DNA from: Acidimicrobiaceae bacterium
GTDB lineage: Bacteria > Actinomycetota > Acidimicrobiia > Acidimicrobiales > MedAcidi-G1
Length of the DNA stretch: 5,591 bases
Assembly: GCA_003541675.1 (NCBI GenBank)
Contig: DPMC01000086.1
Location: 8,428-14,018, forward strand
Direction: 5' to 3'
Shown: positions 1 through 5,388 of the stretch, in pieces
Layout: every line of letters begins with the position of its first letter
How positions within the stretch are numbered: position 1 is the stretch's first letter
Made by a program: the position numbers and the translations under genes
The notes under the pieces: generated by a model
What the model saw: only the letters and a program-made list of their open reading frames with translations
Told to the model about the DNA's origin: nothing
Database searches by the model: none

Positions 1-296
1 CCGAAGCAACCACATGGATCCCGGTGCCCGGTTGCCAGCCGTCCGGCGATCAGCGTGGTAAAGGCGACCAGCAGGGCCACCGCGCATTGGCCACCCACTC
101 GGGGGTCGATTACCAGCAACAGGGCCGTGGCCGCTTCGGTCGCTGGTAATACGCGAGACAGCAACCGAGGGCGGGGAAGACCGAACTCCCCGAGGGTGCG
201 GCGGGTTCCCAGAGGATCCCGCAACTTGGTGGCCGCCGCGGCCATGAACACCCCAGCTAGTAGCCAGGAGGTTGTGGTGACCAGGAAGACAGGCAC
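1..296 (-). CDS. MauE-like integral membrane protein (partial, C-terminus beyond window)
   Basis: No open frame is usually drawn here, but the minus strand reads without a stop from a GTG at 296 to the window edge (98 codons). The peptide starts with a hydrophobic segment (about residues 2-22) running into A-A-A-A-T-K-L-R-D-P, followed by F-G-L-P (38-41), a helix with P-A-T-E at 51-54, and a third hydrophobic stretch (about 70-88) leading to D-P-C-G-C-F-G at 93-99. This order is that of the MauE/DoxX-related family, whose namesake is needed for methylamine dehydrogenase maturation together with the thioredoxin-like MauD. Cys95 and Cys97 are the likely redox pair in the membrane. No good Shine-Dalgarno precedes the GTG; Met18 is an alternative start but would remove most of the first membrane helix. 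The gene lies 19 bp after the dehydrogenase stop and is probably co-transcribed with it. No mau structural genes are visible, so the partner is unknown. The family call is by eye from motifs. Confidence 0.72.
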   Translation of the reverse strand, partial: MPVFLVTTTSWLLAGVFMAAAATKLRDPLGTRRTLGEFGLPRPRLLSRVLPATEAATALLLVIDPRVGGQCAVALLVAFTTLIAGRLATGHRDPCGCF

Positions 297-315
297 GGGA
301 AACCGGGAAGCGGGC

Positions 316-1239
316 TCAGTACCCGAGTGCCACGTCGACCGGTGCCAACAGGTCTTCACCGGAGCAGAACCGCCGCACGTTCTCGGCCACAAACGGCTCC
401 AGGAGAGCAAGACCCATCTCCGGGGTATTGGCGATGTGCGGAGTGATGAGGCAGTTCGGTGCCGACCACAACGGATGACCGTCGGGCAGCGGCTCGGGAT
501 CGGTGACGTCCAGGGCCGCACCACCGATGGCGCCGGAGGTCAGAGCGGCCACCAGGTCGTCGGTGACCACATGGCCGCCCCTGGCGACGTTCACGAGCCA
601 GGCGTGGTCCGGAAGGGCGGCGAGCTCCGGCGCAGCGATGATGCCTGTCGTCTCGGCGGTCAGCGCCAGCGCCAGGACCAGCACGTCGGTACGAGGGAGG
701 AGTTCGTGGAGCCGAGATGTAGTCACCGTCCGGTCGGCGCCCTCGAACGGTTCGCTGGAGCGTCGTACCACAGTGACGTCACACCCGAAGGGCGCCAGCA
801 GGGGAAGCAGGAGCTCGGTGATCCCACCGCCACCGAGAATGGTGACTCGGCTACCGCGGAGGATTCGACCCACGGGACGGGACCAACCCGATGCCCGGGA
901 GTACCCGTGAATATGTTTCTGGCCGGCCAGCATCAGAGCCAGAACGGTCTCGGCCACCGCCGGGGCATAGACGCCCTTTCCGCACGTCCATCTCCAACGT
1001 TCGTCCAGATGGTCGGCAAACGGTTCGATCCCGGCGTAGGGAAGTTGGATCCATTCCAGCCTGCTGGCCTCAGCAACGAGGCTTGGAAAGGCCTCTGGGC
1101 GAGCGGGGTCGGACCAGACCAGGCCCTCGGCAACGCTGATGTCAGCCAGGGTTCCGCCACCGTCGATCACGGCCCGACACATGGCCTCGTACATCCCCGC
1201 GCGGGTGTCGGGCGCAACGGCGATCGCTCGGGCGGGCAT
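316..1239 (-). CDS. D-isomer-specific 2-hydroxyacid dehydrogenase (NAD-binding)
   Basis: The 307-residue cytosolic protein has the layout of D-2-hydroxyacid dehydrogenases, which interconvert 2-hydroxy and 2-oxo acids with NAD(P)H. The substrate-binding half shows the W-I-Q-L-P-Y-A-G-I segment at about 63-71. The Rossmann half begins at I-L-G-G-G-G-I-T (134-141) and ends with R-R-S after the second strand. The catalytic triad is present: Arg220 in N-V-A-R-G-G, Glu249 in D-P-E-P-L-P and His268 in T-P-H-I-A-N. The third glycine of GxGxxG is replaced by Thr141, which is unusual. The start ATG at 1239 was chosen because it begins the first beta strand (A-R-A-I-A-V-A-P) and lies 8 bp after the upstream gene's stop. 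In-frame ATGs at 1269 and 1302 would overlap that gene. A weak purine-rich stretch (GAGAAAG) precedes the start. The substrate cannot be read from the sequence; phosphoglycerate, glyoxylate/hydroxypyruvate and other 2-oxo acids are all possible. Confidence 0.9.
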   Translation of the reverse strand: MPARAIAVAPDTRAGMYEAMCRAVIDGGGTLADISVAEGLVWSDPARPEAFPSLVAEASRLEWIQLPYAGIEPFADHLDERWRWTCGKGVYAPAVAETVLALMLAGQKHIHGYSRASGWSRPVGRILRGSRVTILGGGGITELLLPLLAPFGCDVTVVRRSSEPFEGADRTVTTSRLHELLPRTDVLVLALALTAETTGIIAAPELAALPDHAWLVNVARGGHVVTDDLVAALTSGAIGGAALDVTDPEPLPDGHPLWSAPNCLITPHIANTPEMGLALLEPFVAENVRRFCSGEDLLAPVDVALGY

Positions 1240-1247
1240 GGGCTTTC

Positions 1248-2204
1248 TCAACTCTGGAGGGAGAGGCATTCGGTAGCCACGTCTTCGATGGTGGCATGCC
1301 ATGCGTCGACTCCGCCGGAGGCGTTGCCCGTCGATCGGCTCGATGACCGTTCAGATGGCTCGTCCAGCGGGAAGACCACGAACTTTGATGCCCCTACGGA
1401 CACGAAGGCCTCGAGACGGGACCGGATGCCGGCCACCCCCTGGGCCACTACCTCCCGGGGATCCAGGTCGGGTTGGCGAACGCGGAGCCGGGCGGCGAAC
1501 CGCTCGGGCATCGACCCATGGACAAACGGGACCAGTGCGCCGAAGTGCTCGGGATCAATGGTCCGTCCGTGTTCGGTCGCGGTGGTCGACACGAGGTGGA
1601 TGCCATCGGAGACCATGGCTGGTGTGGTGAACGATGGCAGCCACCCATCGCCGAGTCGGCCACAACGTCGCAGTTCGGAGGGAGCCTGACCTCCCAGCCA
1701 CACCTCAAACGGATCCTGAATCGGCTTGGGCTGCACCCGCACGCCTTCGAGGTGGAATCGGTCGCCGTCATGGTCCACCACGTCCTCGGTCCAGAGACGG
1801 CGCATCAGAGGCAGGGCCTCGTCGAACCATGCGGCACGGTCACCCCGCTGGACGCCGAACGCCTGATGTTCGGCTGCGTCAGCGATTCCCAACCCGAACG
1901 CCGGCAACGCTCGGCCTCCGGACACGCGGTCCAGACTGGCCAGGGCCTTGGCGCACAGCACCGGGTTCCGCCCGGGGAGCACCATGACAGCTGGCCCGAA
2001 CTTGAGACGTTCGGTACGCCCCGCGGCGAAGGCCATGGCCACCATCGGGTCGAGCGTGGTTCCGGTCGCCCGCTCGCTCACCCAGAGGGAATCGAAGCCG
2101 AGACGTTCCAGGTCATCGACGACGGCCGCGAAGATCGAATCGCCGCCCCGTTCACCACCCGGGCCGGTTGAACCGCCGAAGCCGAATCCGACGCGGACCC
2201 GCAT
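1248..2204 (-). CDS. LLM-class F420-dependent oxidoreductase
   Basis: This 318-residue protein belongs to the bacterial luciferase-like monooxygenase superfamily, in the group that usually uses reduced coenzyme F420 or FMN as soluble hydride carrier. Visible hallmarks are the first strand R-V-G-F-G-F-G (4-10), L-G-F-D-S-L-W-V-S-E (35-44), the L-D-R-V-S-G-G-R signature (91-98) followed by G-L-G-I (104-107), a V-W-L-G-G-Q segment (168-173) and G-R-L-G-D-G-W-L-P (182-190). These match the TIM-barrel F420 oxidoreductases in order and spacing. An ATG at 2204 was taken as start because it begins the first strand and has GGGGA at 2216-2212 seven bases upstream. The open frame extends 53 codons further, but that part is Arg/Ser-rich and overlaps the preceding gene. 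The gene lies 35 bp downstream of the thioredoxin-fold gene and 8 bp upstream of the dehydrogenase. The exact substrate is not recognisable; use of F420 rather than FMN is inferred from family resemblance. Confidence 0.88.
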   Translation of the reverse strand: MRVRVGFGFGGSTGPGGERGGDSIFAAVVDDLERLGFDSLWVSERATGTTLDPMVAMAFAAGRTERLKFGPAVMVLPGRNPVLCAKALASLDRVSGGRALPAFGLGIADAAEHQAFGVQRGDRAAWFDEALPLMRRLWTEDVVDHDGDRFHLEGVRVQPKPIQDPFEVWLGGQAPSELRRCGRLGDGWLPSFTTPAMVSDGIHLVSTTATEHGRTIDPEHFGALVPFVHGSMPERFAARLRVRQPDLDPREVVAQGVAGIRSRLEAFVSVGASKFVVFPLDEPSERSSSRSTGNASGGVDAWHATIEDVATECLSLQS

Positions 2205-2239
2205 TGATCGATCCCCGGGTTCCGTGTGGGCCAGACGGC

Positions 2240-2731
2240 TCAGCCGAGTGCGGCAGTGCCGGCGTAGGGAGCCGGATCGCCGAGGCTGGGGATCTCCGGA
2301 CGGGACCAACTGGTCATGTCGGCCAGATCGGCCGCCGTCGCTCTCCATGCTTCCGGATCCCAACCTTCGGCCACGCCGATCACCGATCCGTCCTGACGGA
2401 TGGCCACGAACGCCGGAAGGCTGCTGAGGCCCATGGAACGTGCCACGGACCGGTCGGGGTCAGCCAGGGTGAGGATCTCATCGACCAGAGGGCCGAGGAA
2501 GCTAGCGGCCCCGGCGGCATCAGCCCCGGCCACCACAAAGGCCACGCGGACATCCGCGCCGCGAAAGACGGTGAGCACGCGCCGGGCGGTGTCCAGCAGC
2601 CACGAACTCTCGTGGGTATAGGGGTCGACCACGACAGCAGCCATGGGAAAGGTGGTCAGCAACTGCGAGAGCAGGCGGGGGTCACCGCCAACGGGATGCA
2701 GTTCGATCGAGAGGTCGGGTGCGTTCGCCAC
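2240..2731 (-). CDS. Cysteine-free thioredoxin-fold protein
   Basis: The 163-residue protein has no recognisable signal peptide or membrane segment. The central strands A-A-V-V-V-D (31-36) and V-R-V-A-F-V-V-A (61-68) and the S-L-P-A-F-V-A-I segment (104-111), followed by D-G-S-V-I-G and G-W-D-P-E-A-W (123-129), match the second half of a thioredoxin fold with the cis-proline at Pro106. Where a thioredoxin would carry C-x-x-C (around H40-W44) there is H-E-S-S-W, and the whole protein contains no cysteine, so it cannot be a dithiol oxidoreductase. A binding, scaffold or chaperone role is inferred. The tail from about 140 is rich in Pro and Gly. The start is a GTG at 2731 without a visible Shine-Dalgarno; no other good start lies close upstream, so a leaderless mRNA is possible. 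Its C-terminal half resembles the end of the protein at 5386-5591. It is divergent from mutY and first in the left gene run. Confidence 0.72.
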   Translation of the reverse strand: MANAPDLSIELHPVGGDPRLLSQLLTTFPMAAVVVDPYTHESSWLLDTARRVLTVFRGADVRVAFVVAGADAAGAASFLGPLVDEILTLADPDRSVARSMGLSSLPAFVAIRQDGSVIGVAEGWDPEAWRATAADLADMTSWSRPEIPSLGDPAPYAGTAALG

Positions 2732-2808
2732 GGGCGCTGACGCTAGCGCGCCGCATTCGGATCTCAGGGCCCGGCCACTGTCTCCACCACGGGACTACCG
2801 TCGGTTCG
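2732..2808. promoter_or_regulatory. Divergent intergenic region, presumed promoters
   Basis: This 77-bp gap separates the divergent thioredoxin-fold gene and mutY, so it should hold promoters for both. A GC-rich inverted repeat, GCGCT (2734-2738) and AGCGC (2745-2749), with an 8-bp palindrome CGCTAGCG at 2741-2748, sits just upstream of the minus-strand GTG and could be an operator or chance. I see no convincing -35/-10 pair on either strand. The bounds depend on the chosen mutY start. Confidence 0.3.
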
Positions 2809-3726
2809 GTGGATGGCGCTGACCCCCTGCGATCGCTGTCGGCCGGCGAACAGGTTGCGCTGTCGTTACAGAGCCCTCCGGGGCTTCCCGTCGAGTTGCT
2901 GGCGTGGGGTCGCGAGCGCCTCCGCGACCTGCCGTGGAGGGCCGTTCGGGATCGCTGGTCGATCCTGGTGGCTGAGGTGATGCTCCAACAGACACAGGTC
3001 ACGAGGGTGGTCGAGCGTTGGCCCCGGTTCCTCGGGCGGTATCCGACGCCGACGGTATGTGCAAAGGCGTCGGTCGGCGAAGTGATCGCCGAGTGGTCGG
3101 GGCTTGGATACAACCGGCGGGCCGTGTACCTCCATCGGGCGGCTGCCACGGTCGTCGACCGCCACGGGGGTCAGGTGCCCGGGGACCTGACTGATCTGCT
3201 GGACCTACCCGGGATCGGGCCCTACACGGCGCGAGCGGTGCTGGCATTTGCCGATGAGGCCGACGTGGGCATTGTTGACACCAACGTGGCCCGGGTGCTG
3301 GCTCGGTGGTCGGGTCGGGAACTCAGTCCTCGCGAGGTTCAGGAACGGGCCGACGCGTCGGTCCCGGCTGGATCCGGTTGGGCCTGGAACCAGACCGTGC
3401 TGGATCTCGGTGCAACTGTCTGTCGGGCTCGAAACCCCACTTGTGACGACTGTCCGCTCAGTGACGGCTGCGTCTGGAGGGGAGAGGGCATCGATCCCGC
3501 CATCGGGTCAGCAGGGGTCTCGGGGCGACAGGCGACCTTTGAAGGGTCTGATCGGGAGGGGCGTGGTCGGTTGGTGGCCGCATTGGCCGAGAACCCGGTA
3601 GACGGCGACGGCCTTGCTGCGGCAATGGGATGGCCCGACGATCCCCAGAGGGCTGAGCGGGTGGCAGCCCGGTTGGTGCTCGACGGCCTGATCATCACTG
3701 ATGGTCGGTGTTGGCATCTGCCGTGA
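2809..3726 (+). CDS. mutY: A/G-specific adenine DNA glycosylase MutY
   Basis: MutY removes adenine mispaired with 8-oxoguanine or guanine in base excision repair. Numbered from the GTG at 2809 (305 residues), the protein shows D-L-P-W-R (40-44), A-E-V-M-L-Q-Q-T-Q-V with catalytic Glu56, the helix-hairpin-helix L-P-G-I-G-P-Y-T-A-R-A (133-143), V-D-T-N-V-A-R-V-L-A-R with catalytic Asp157, and a 4Fe-4S loop C-x6-C-x2-C-x5-C at Cys205, 212, 215 and 221. Tyr in the hairpin where endonuclease III has the catalytic Lys favours MutY over Nth. The C-terminal NUDIX-like 8-oxoG recognition domain of E. coli MutY is missing; instead there is a roughly 60-residue helical tail ending D-G-L-I-I-T-D-G-R-C-W-H-L-P, as I recall from actinobacterial MutY. 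The frame is open back to a GTG at 2719, but that would overlap the divergent gene; the 2809 start is a compromise without a clear ribosome site. Its 3' end overlaps the convergent selenoprotein gene by 32 bp. Confidence 0.93.
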   Translation: MDGADPLRSLSAGEQVALSLQSPPGLPVELLAWGRERLRDLPWRAVRDRWSILVAEVMLQQTQVTRVVERWPRFLGRYPTPTVCAKASVGEVIAEWSGLGYNRRAVYLHRAAATVVDRHGGQVPGDLTDLLDLPGIGPYTARAVLAFADEADVGIVDTNVARVLARWSGRELSPREVQERADASVPAGSGWAWNQTVLDLGATVCRARNPTCDDCPLSDGCVWRGEGIDPAIGSAGVSGRQATFEGSDREGRGRLVAALAENPVDGDGLAAAMGWPDDPQRAERVAARLVLDGLIITDGRCWHLP

Positions 3727-4291
3727 TGGCGTTCACCACGGTGCCGACGAGCGCGTCAGCCATGGCGTGCATCTCCTCGTCGGTCCGATCCTGGATCGGA
3801 TGGGGGGTGAACACGGTGGCCACCTCGAGCCCCAGTGCGCGGGACTGGGCCGCAGCGGCATCCCTGAACGGTTCCGAGGCAATCACTACCCCGGGAAGCC
3901 CTCGCCGTTCCAGATCGTCGATGTCGTGCACACTGCACGTCGTGCAGGAGCCTCAATCAGCGAGTGCTTCGATCACCGCGTCGCACTGAGTGGCGATCTC
4001 GTGGCGTAGGTCGGCGGGCGCTGGCTTGGTGAAGGTCGGCTTGGCGAAACGCAGCACGGTGGCCCCACGGCGCCCCAACTGCTGCTCGAGTCGATCGAGG
4101 AACACGTCGCCTCGTGGCTTGTTGATGTCCAGTAGACCAATGGTGAGGCCGTCTAGCGAGGGTTTCCGGGCGGTGAGGGCCCGATTGGTCGATTCGGCCT
4201 CGGAGGTCGGATCCAGGAGCATCACCGCCCCTGCGTGCTTCGCGACATCCGGATGGTGCCCGGTCGTCGGTGACGGGTCGGTGTCGCTCAC
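3695..4291 (-). CDS. UGSC-family selenoprotein (in-frame UGA = selenocysteine)
   Basis: Reading through the UGA at 3955-3953 as selenocysteine gives one 198-residue protein. The frame is unbroken: the N-terminal 112 residues end C-D-A-V-I-E-A-L-A-D, then Sec113-Gly-Ser-Cys116-T-T-Cys119-S-V-H-D, then 75 more residues through P-H-P-I to two tandem TGA stops. The segment I-G-L-L-D-I-N-K-P-R-G-D (51-62), the C-D-A-V-I strand (103-107) and the U-G-S-C motif identify the UGSC family of (seleno)proteins, whose other members have Cys at the Sec site. Its biochemical role is not established; Sec113 next to Cys116 and Cys119 implies thiol/selenol redox chemistry in the cytosol. The GTG start at 4291 overlaps the upstream stop as GTGA and has AGGGAGA at 4305-4299, seven bases upstream, indicating translational coupling. 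Ordinary gene callers would report two broken fragments here. Expression requires SelA, SelB, tRNA-Sec and SelD elsewhere in the genome. The 3' end overlaps mutY by 32 bp, tail to tail. Confidence 0.88.
3784..3800. terminator. Perfect hairpin downstream of mutY, possible U-less terminator
   Basis: TCCGATC, CTG loop, GATCGGA form a 7-bp perfect stem starting 58 bp after the mutY stop, inside the 3' part of the convergent selenoprotein gene. There is no T-run after it on the plus strand, so it is not a classical intrinsic terminator. On the minus strand the bases encode P-I-Q-D-R, part of a conserved-looking segment, so coding constraint may explain it. Confidence 0.2.
3923..3941 (-). promoter_or_regulatory. 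Bacterial SECIS element (bSECIS) for the UGSC gene
   Basis: In the mRNA just after the UGA, GUGC (3938-3935) pairs with GCAC (3929-3926) around the loop AGUGU. The stem extends by a C-G pair, an A-A mismatch and a G-C pair. The loop G lies 20 nt after the UGA, like the loop GG of the E. coli fdhF SECIS at 19-20 nt, which is bound by SelB. The sequence G-C-A-G in the stem and loop also resembles fdhF. A competing hairpin, CTGCAC-GAC-GTGCAG (3947-3933), has a longer stem but brings the loop to only 12-14 nt. Folding was done by eye. Confidence 0.65.
3953..3955 (-). other. Selenocysteine codon (UGA recoded)
   Basis: This in-frame TGA encodes the Sec of the U-G-S-C motif (residue 113). Both flanks are in the same frame and together form one recognisable family protein, and a SECIS-type hairpin follows. 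A premature stop or sequencing error is less likely, because the Sec replaces a Cys exactly at the family's redox site. Confidence 0.87.
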
Positions 4292-5379
4292 GGTGTGATC
4301 TCCCTGCTGGTTGGTTCGCTTCCCATTGGGCCGTTCAACCAGCCTCCCACGATCGAGGAGAACAGGCCGGCCGGACCGCCGGCGTGGACGACAAGCAGCC
4401 CGCCGGGACGAAACTTTGGGAGGGTCAGGCCGGCCATGGCTTCGGGAAGGCCCTCCTCGATGCCGCCGGCGCCGATCACGATGGTGTCCGTGTCGACCAT
4501 CAGGTGGGCGCCCAGTTCCTCCATGAACCGTGCCCGGTCCCAACCTGCATCACTGAATCGGGATAGGTGCTCGGGCGACACCACAAGCATGGCGTCCATG
4601 CCGGCCACCACTCTCGAAGACACTGCCGATCGCAGACCGTCGGCCAGTGAGCGAACCAGCGAATCGGCCGTCCGGCTGCGCTGGTCAACGACGATCCGGG
4701 GAGCTTCGCCACAGAAGGCGGTCACCACGTCGGTTGACCGGGCGAAGCCCCGATCCTCGGCCAACGTGGTCCAGGGGCTGGTGGCCTCGTCCTCGGCGAA
4801 GCAGAAAGACAGCTTGGCCGGGCTCCCGTGGGTGGCCCGGTCGATCTCTCCGGGTCGACCGCCCCCCACGTTGCGTACAACCAGCTGGACGGCCCGTCCG
4901 ATGGTCAGGTTGGCCCGGTTTCCATGGCCCAGGACGTTGATGCCGGCGTTCATGCCGATTCGTTGGGCAATGGGCCCGTTGACGACGAACACTGGTCCAA
5001 CGCCCATCGTGGTGGCCAACACGCCGTGCATGTTGAACTCGTCAGTACAGATGGCCTCCAGCGCTGCCAGCACCACCGGGAGGTACTCCGGACGGCAGCC
5101 GGCCATCACCGCATTCACGGCCACCTTCTCGACCGTGCACTCGACGAGTGCCGGGGGCATGAGCGCCACGATGTCGCCGGGCGAACGGGTCGTGCCGTCG
5201 AGCATGCGGGCTACCCGCGCCTCGGTCGGGGCGACGATGGGAAGGCCGTCGGTCCACCCCCGGTCGAACATGGCCTCCGCCTCATCCTCGAGGGAGCCCA
5301 CCTCCACCCGACGCGACGCCAGGCCCCAACCGTCGTAGCGGGCCCGCAGTGCGTCGATCCGCCCGGGATCGACCGTCAA
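4288..5379 (-). CDS. Conserved protein of unknown function, partner of the UGSC selenoprotein
   Basis: From a TTG at 5379 this is a 363-residue protein without signal peptide or membrane helix. I do not know a function. It has strongly conserved-looking blocks: F-D-R-G-W-T-D-G-L-P-I-V (38-49), T-V-E-K-V-A-V-N-A-V-M-A-G-C-R-P-E-Y-L-P (82-101), V-V-N-G-P-I (132-137), G-N-R-A-N-L-T-I-G-R-A (153-163), N-V-G-G-G-R-P-G-E-I-D (170-180) and S-P-W (201-203). It is glycine-rich near the C-terminus (G-G-P-A-G-L-F-S, 334-341). Cysteines are at 81, 95, 111, 193 and 223; Cys95 lies in the most conserved-looking block. The TTG has GAGGG only three bases upstream, a weak start. An in-frame TGA (5388-5386) is the nearest upstream stop, and it may instead be a selenocysteine codon joining this protein to the thioredoxin-like one. 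The stop overlaps the selenoprotein start (GTGA), so the two are translationally coupled and probably act together. Confidence 0.82.
   Translation of the reverse strand: MTVDPGRIDALRARYDGWGLASRRVEVGSLEDEAEAMFDRGWTDGLPIVAPTEARVARMLDGTTRSPGDIVALMPPALVECTVEKVAVNAVMAGCRPEYLPVVLAALEAICTDEFNMHGVLATTMGVGPVFVVNGPIAQRIGMNAGINVLGHGNRANLTIGRAVQLVVRNVGGGRPGEIDRATHGSPAKLSFCFAEDEATSPWTTLAEDRGFARSTDVVTAFCGEAPRIVVDQRSRTADSLVRSLADGLRSAVSSRVVAGMDAMLVVSPEHLSRFSDAGWDRARFMEELGAHLMVDTDTIVIGAGGIEEGLPEAMAGLTLPKFRPGGLLVVHAGGPAGLFSSIVGGWLNGPMGSEPTSREITP
4299..4305 (-). promoter_or_regulatory. Ribosome binding site of the UGSC selenoprotein gene
   Basis: AGGGAGA lies seven bases upstream of the GTG at 4291, inside the last codons of the partner gene. 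It decides the start, because the open frame extends upstream into Arg-rich antisense-like sequence. Confidence 0.7.
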
Positions 5380-5388
5380 TGACCCTCA
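5353..5388 (-). promoter_or_regulatory. Candidate second Sec codon with SECIS-like hairpin
   Basis: The TGA at 5388-5386 is followed in the mRNA by an 8-bp perfect stem, GTCGATCC (5373-5366) with GGATCGAC (5360-5353), closing a CGGGC loop. The loop G residues lie 22-24 nt after the TGA, within the range of bacterial SECIS elements, and the second loop base is G as usual. The frame continues open for 365 codons. Alternatively, this is a plain stop followed by a hairpin over the partner's start region, which could dampen its translation. Confidence 0.4.

Noticed and set aside
773..782. Perfect 10-bp palindrome GTGACGTCAC.
   Set aside because: It lies in the middle of the dehydrogenase coding sequence (encoding the D-V-T strand after the Rossmann loop), far from any start; most likely chance.
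55..1689. Long plus-strand open frame of 544 codons.
   Set aside because: It is antisense to the dehydrogenase, the F420 oxidoreductase and the MauE-like gene, with low-complexity Arg/Gly/Ser composition and no recognisable domain; a GC-rich shadow frame.
2719..2808. N-terminal extension of MutY from GTG 2719.
   Set aside because: It would overlap the divergent gene's start, adds 30 Arg/His-rich residues not seen in MutY proteins, and already leaves a long N-terminus from 2809.
3692..3697. Terminal TGA of the UGSC gene as another Sec codon.
   Set aside because: It is directly followed by a second in-frame TGA, and the protein has reached a natural end.
3695..3931. Separate small gene starting at GTG 3931.
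   Set aside because: It lacks a ribosome site, and its sequence is the C-terminal half of the UGSC selenoprotein; the same frame continues upstream through the Sec UGA.
3953..3955. Nonsense mutation or pseudogene at the UGA.
   Set aside because: Frame and composition are intact on both sides, the UGA sits exactly at the family's Cys/Sec site, and a SECIS-type hairpin follows.
4295..5338. Plus-strand open frame of 347 codons.
   Set aside because: Antisense to the conserved partner protein, rich in Ser/Arg/Pro/Thr, no motifs; shadow frame.
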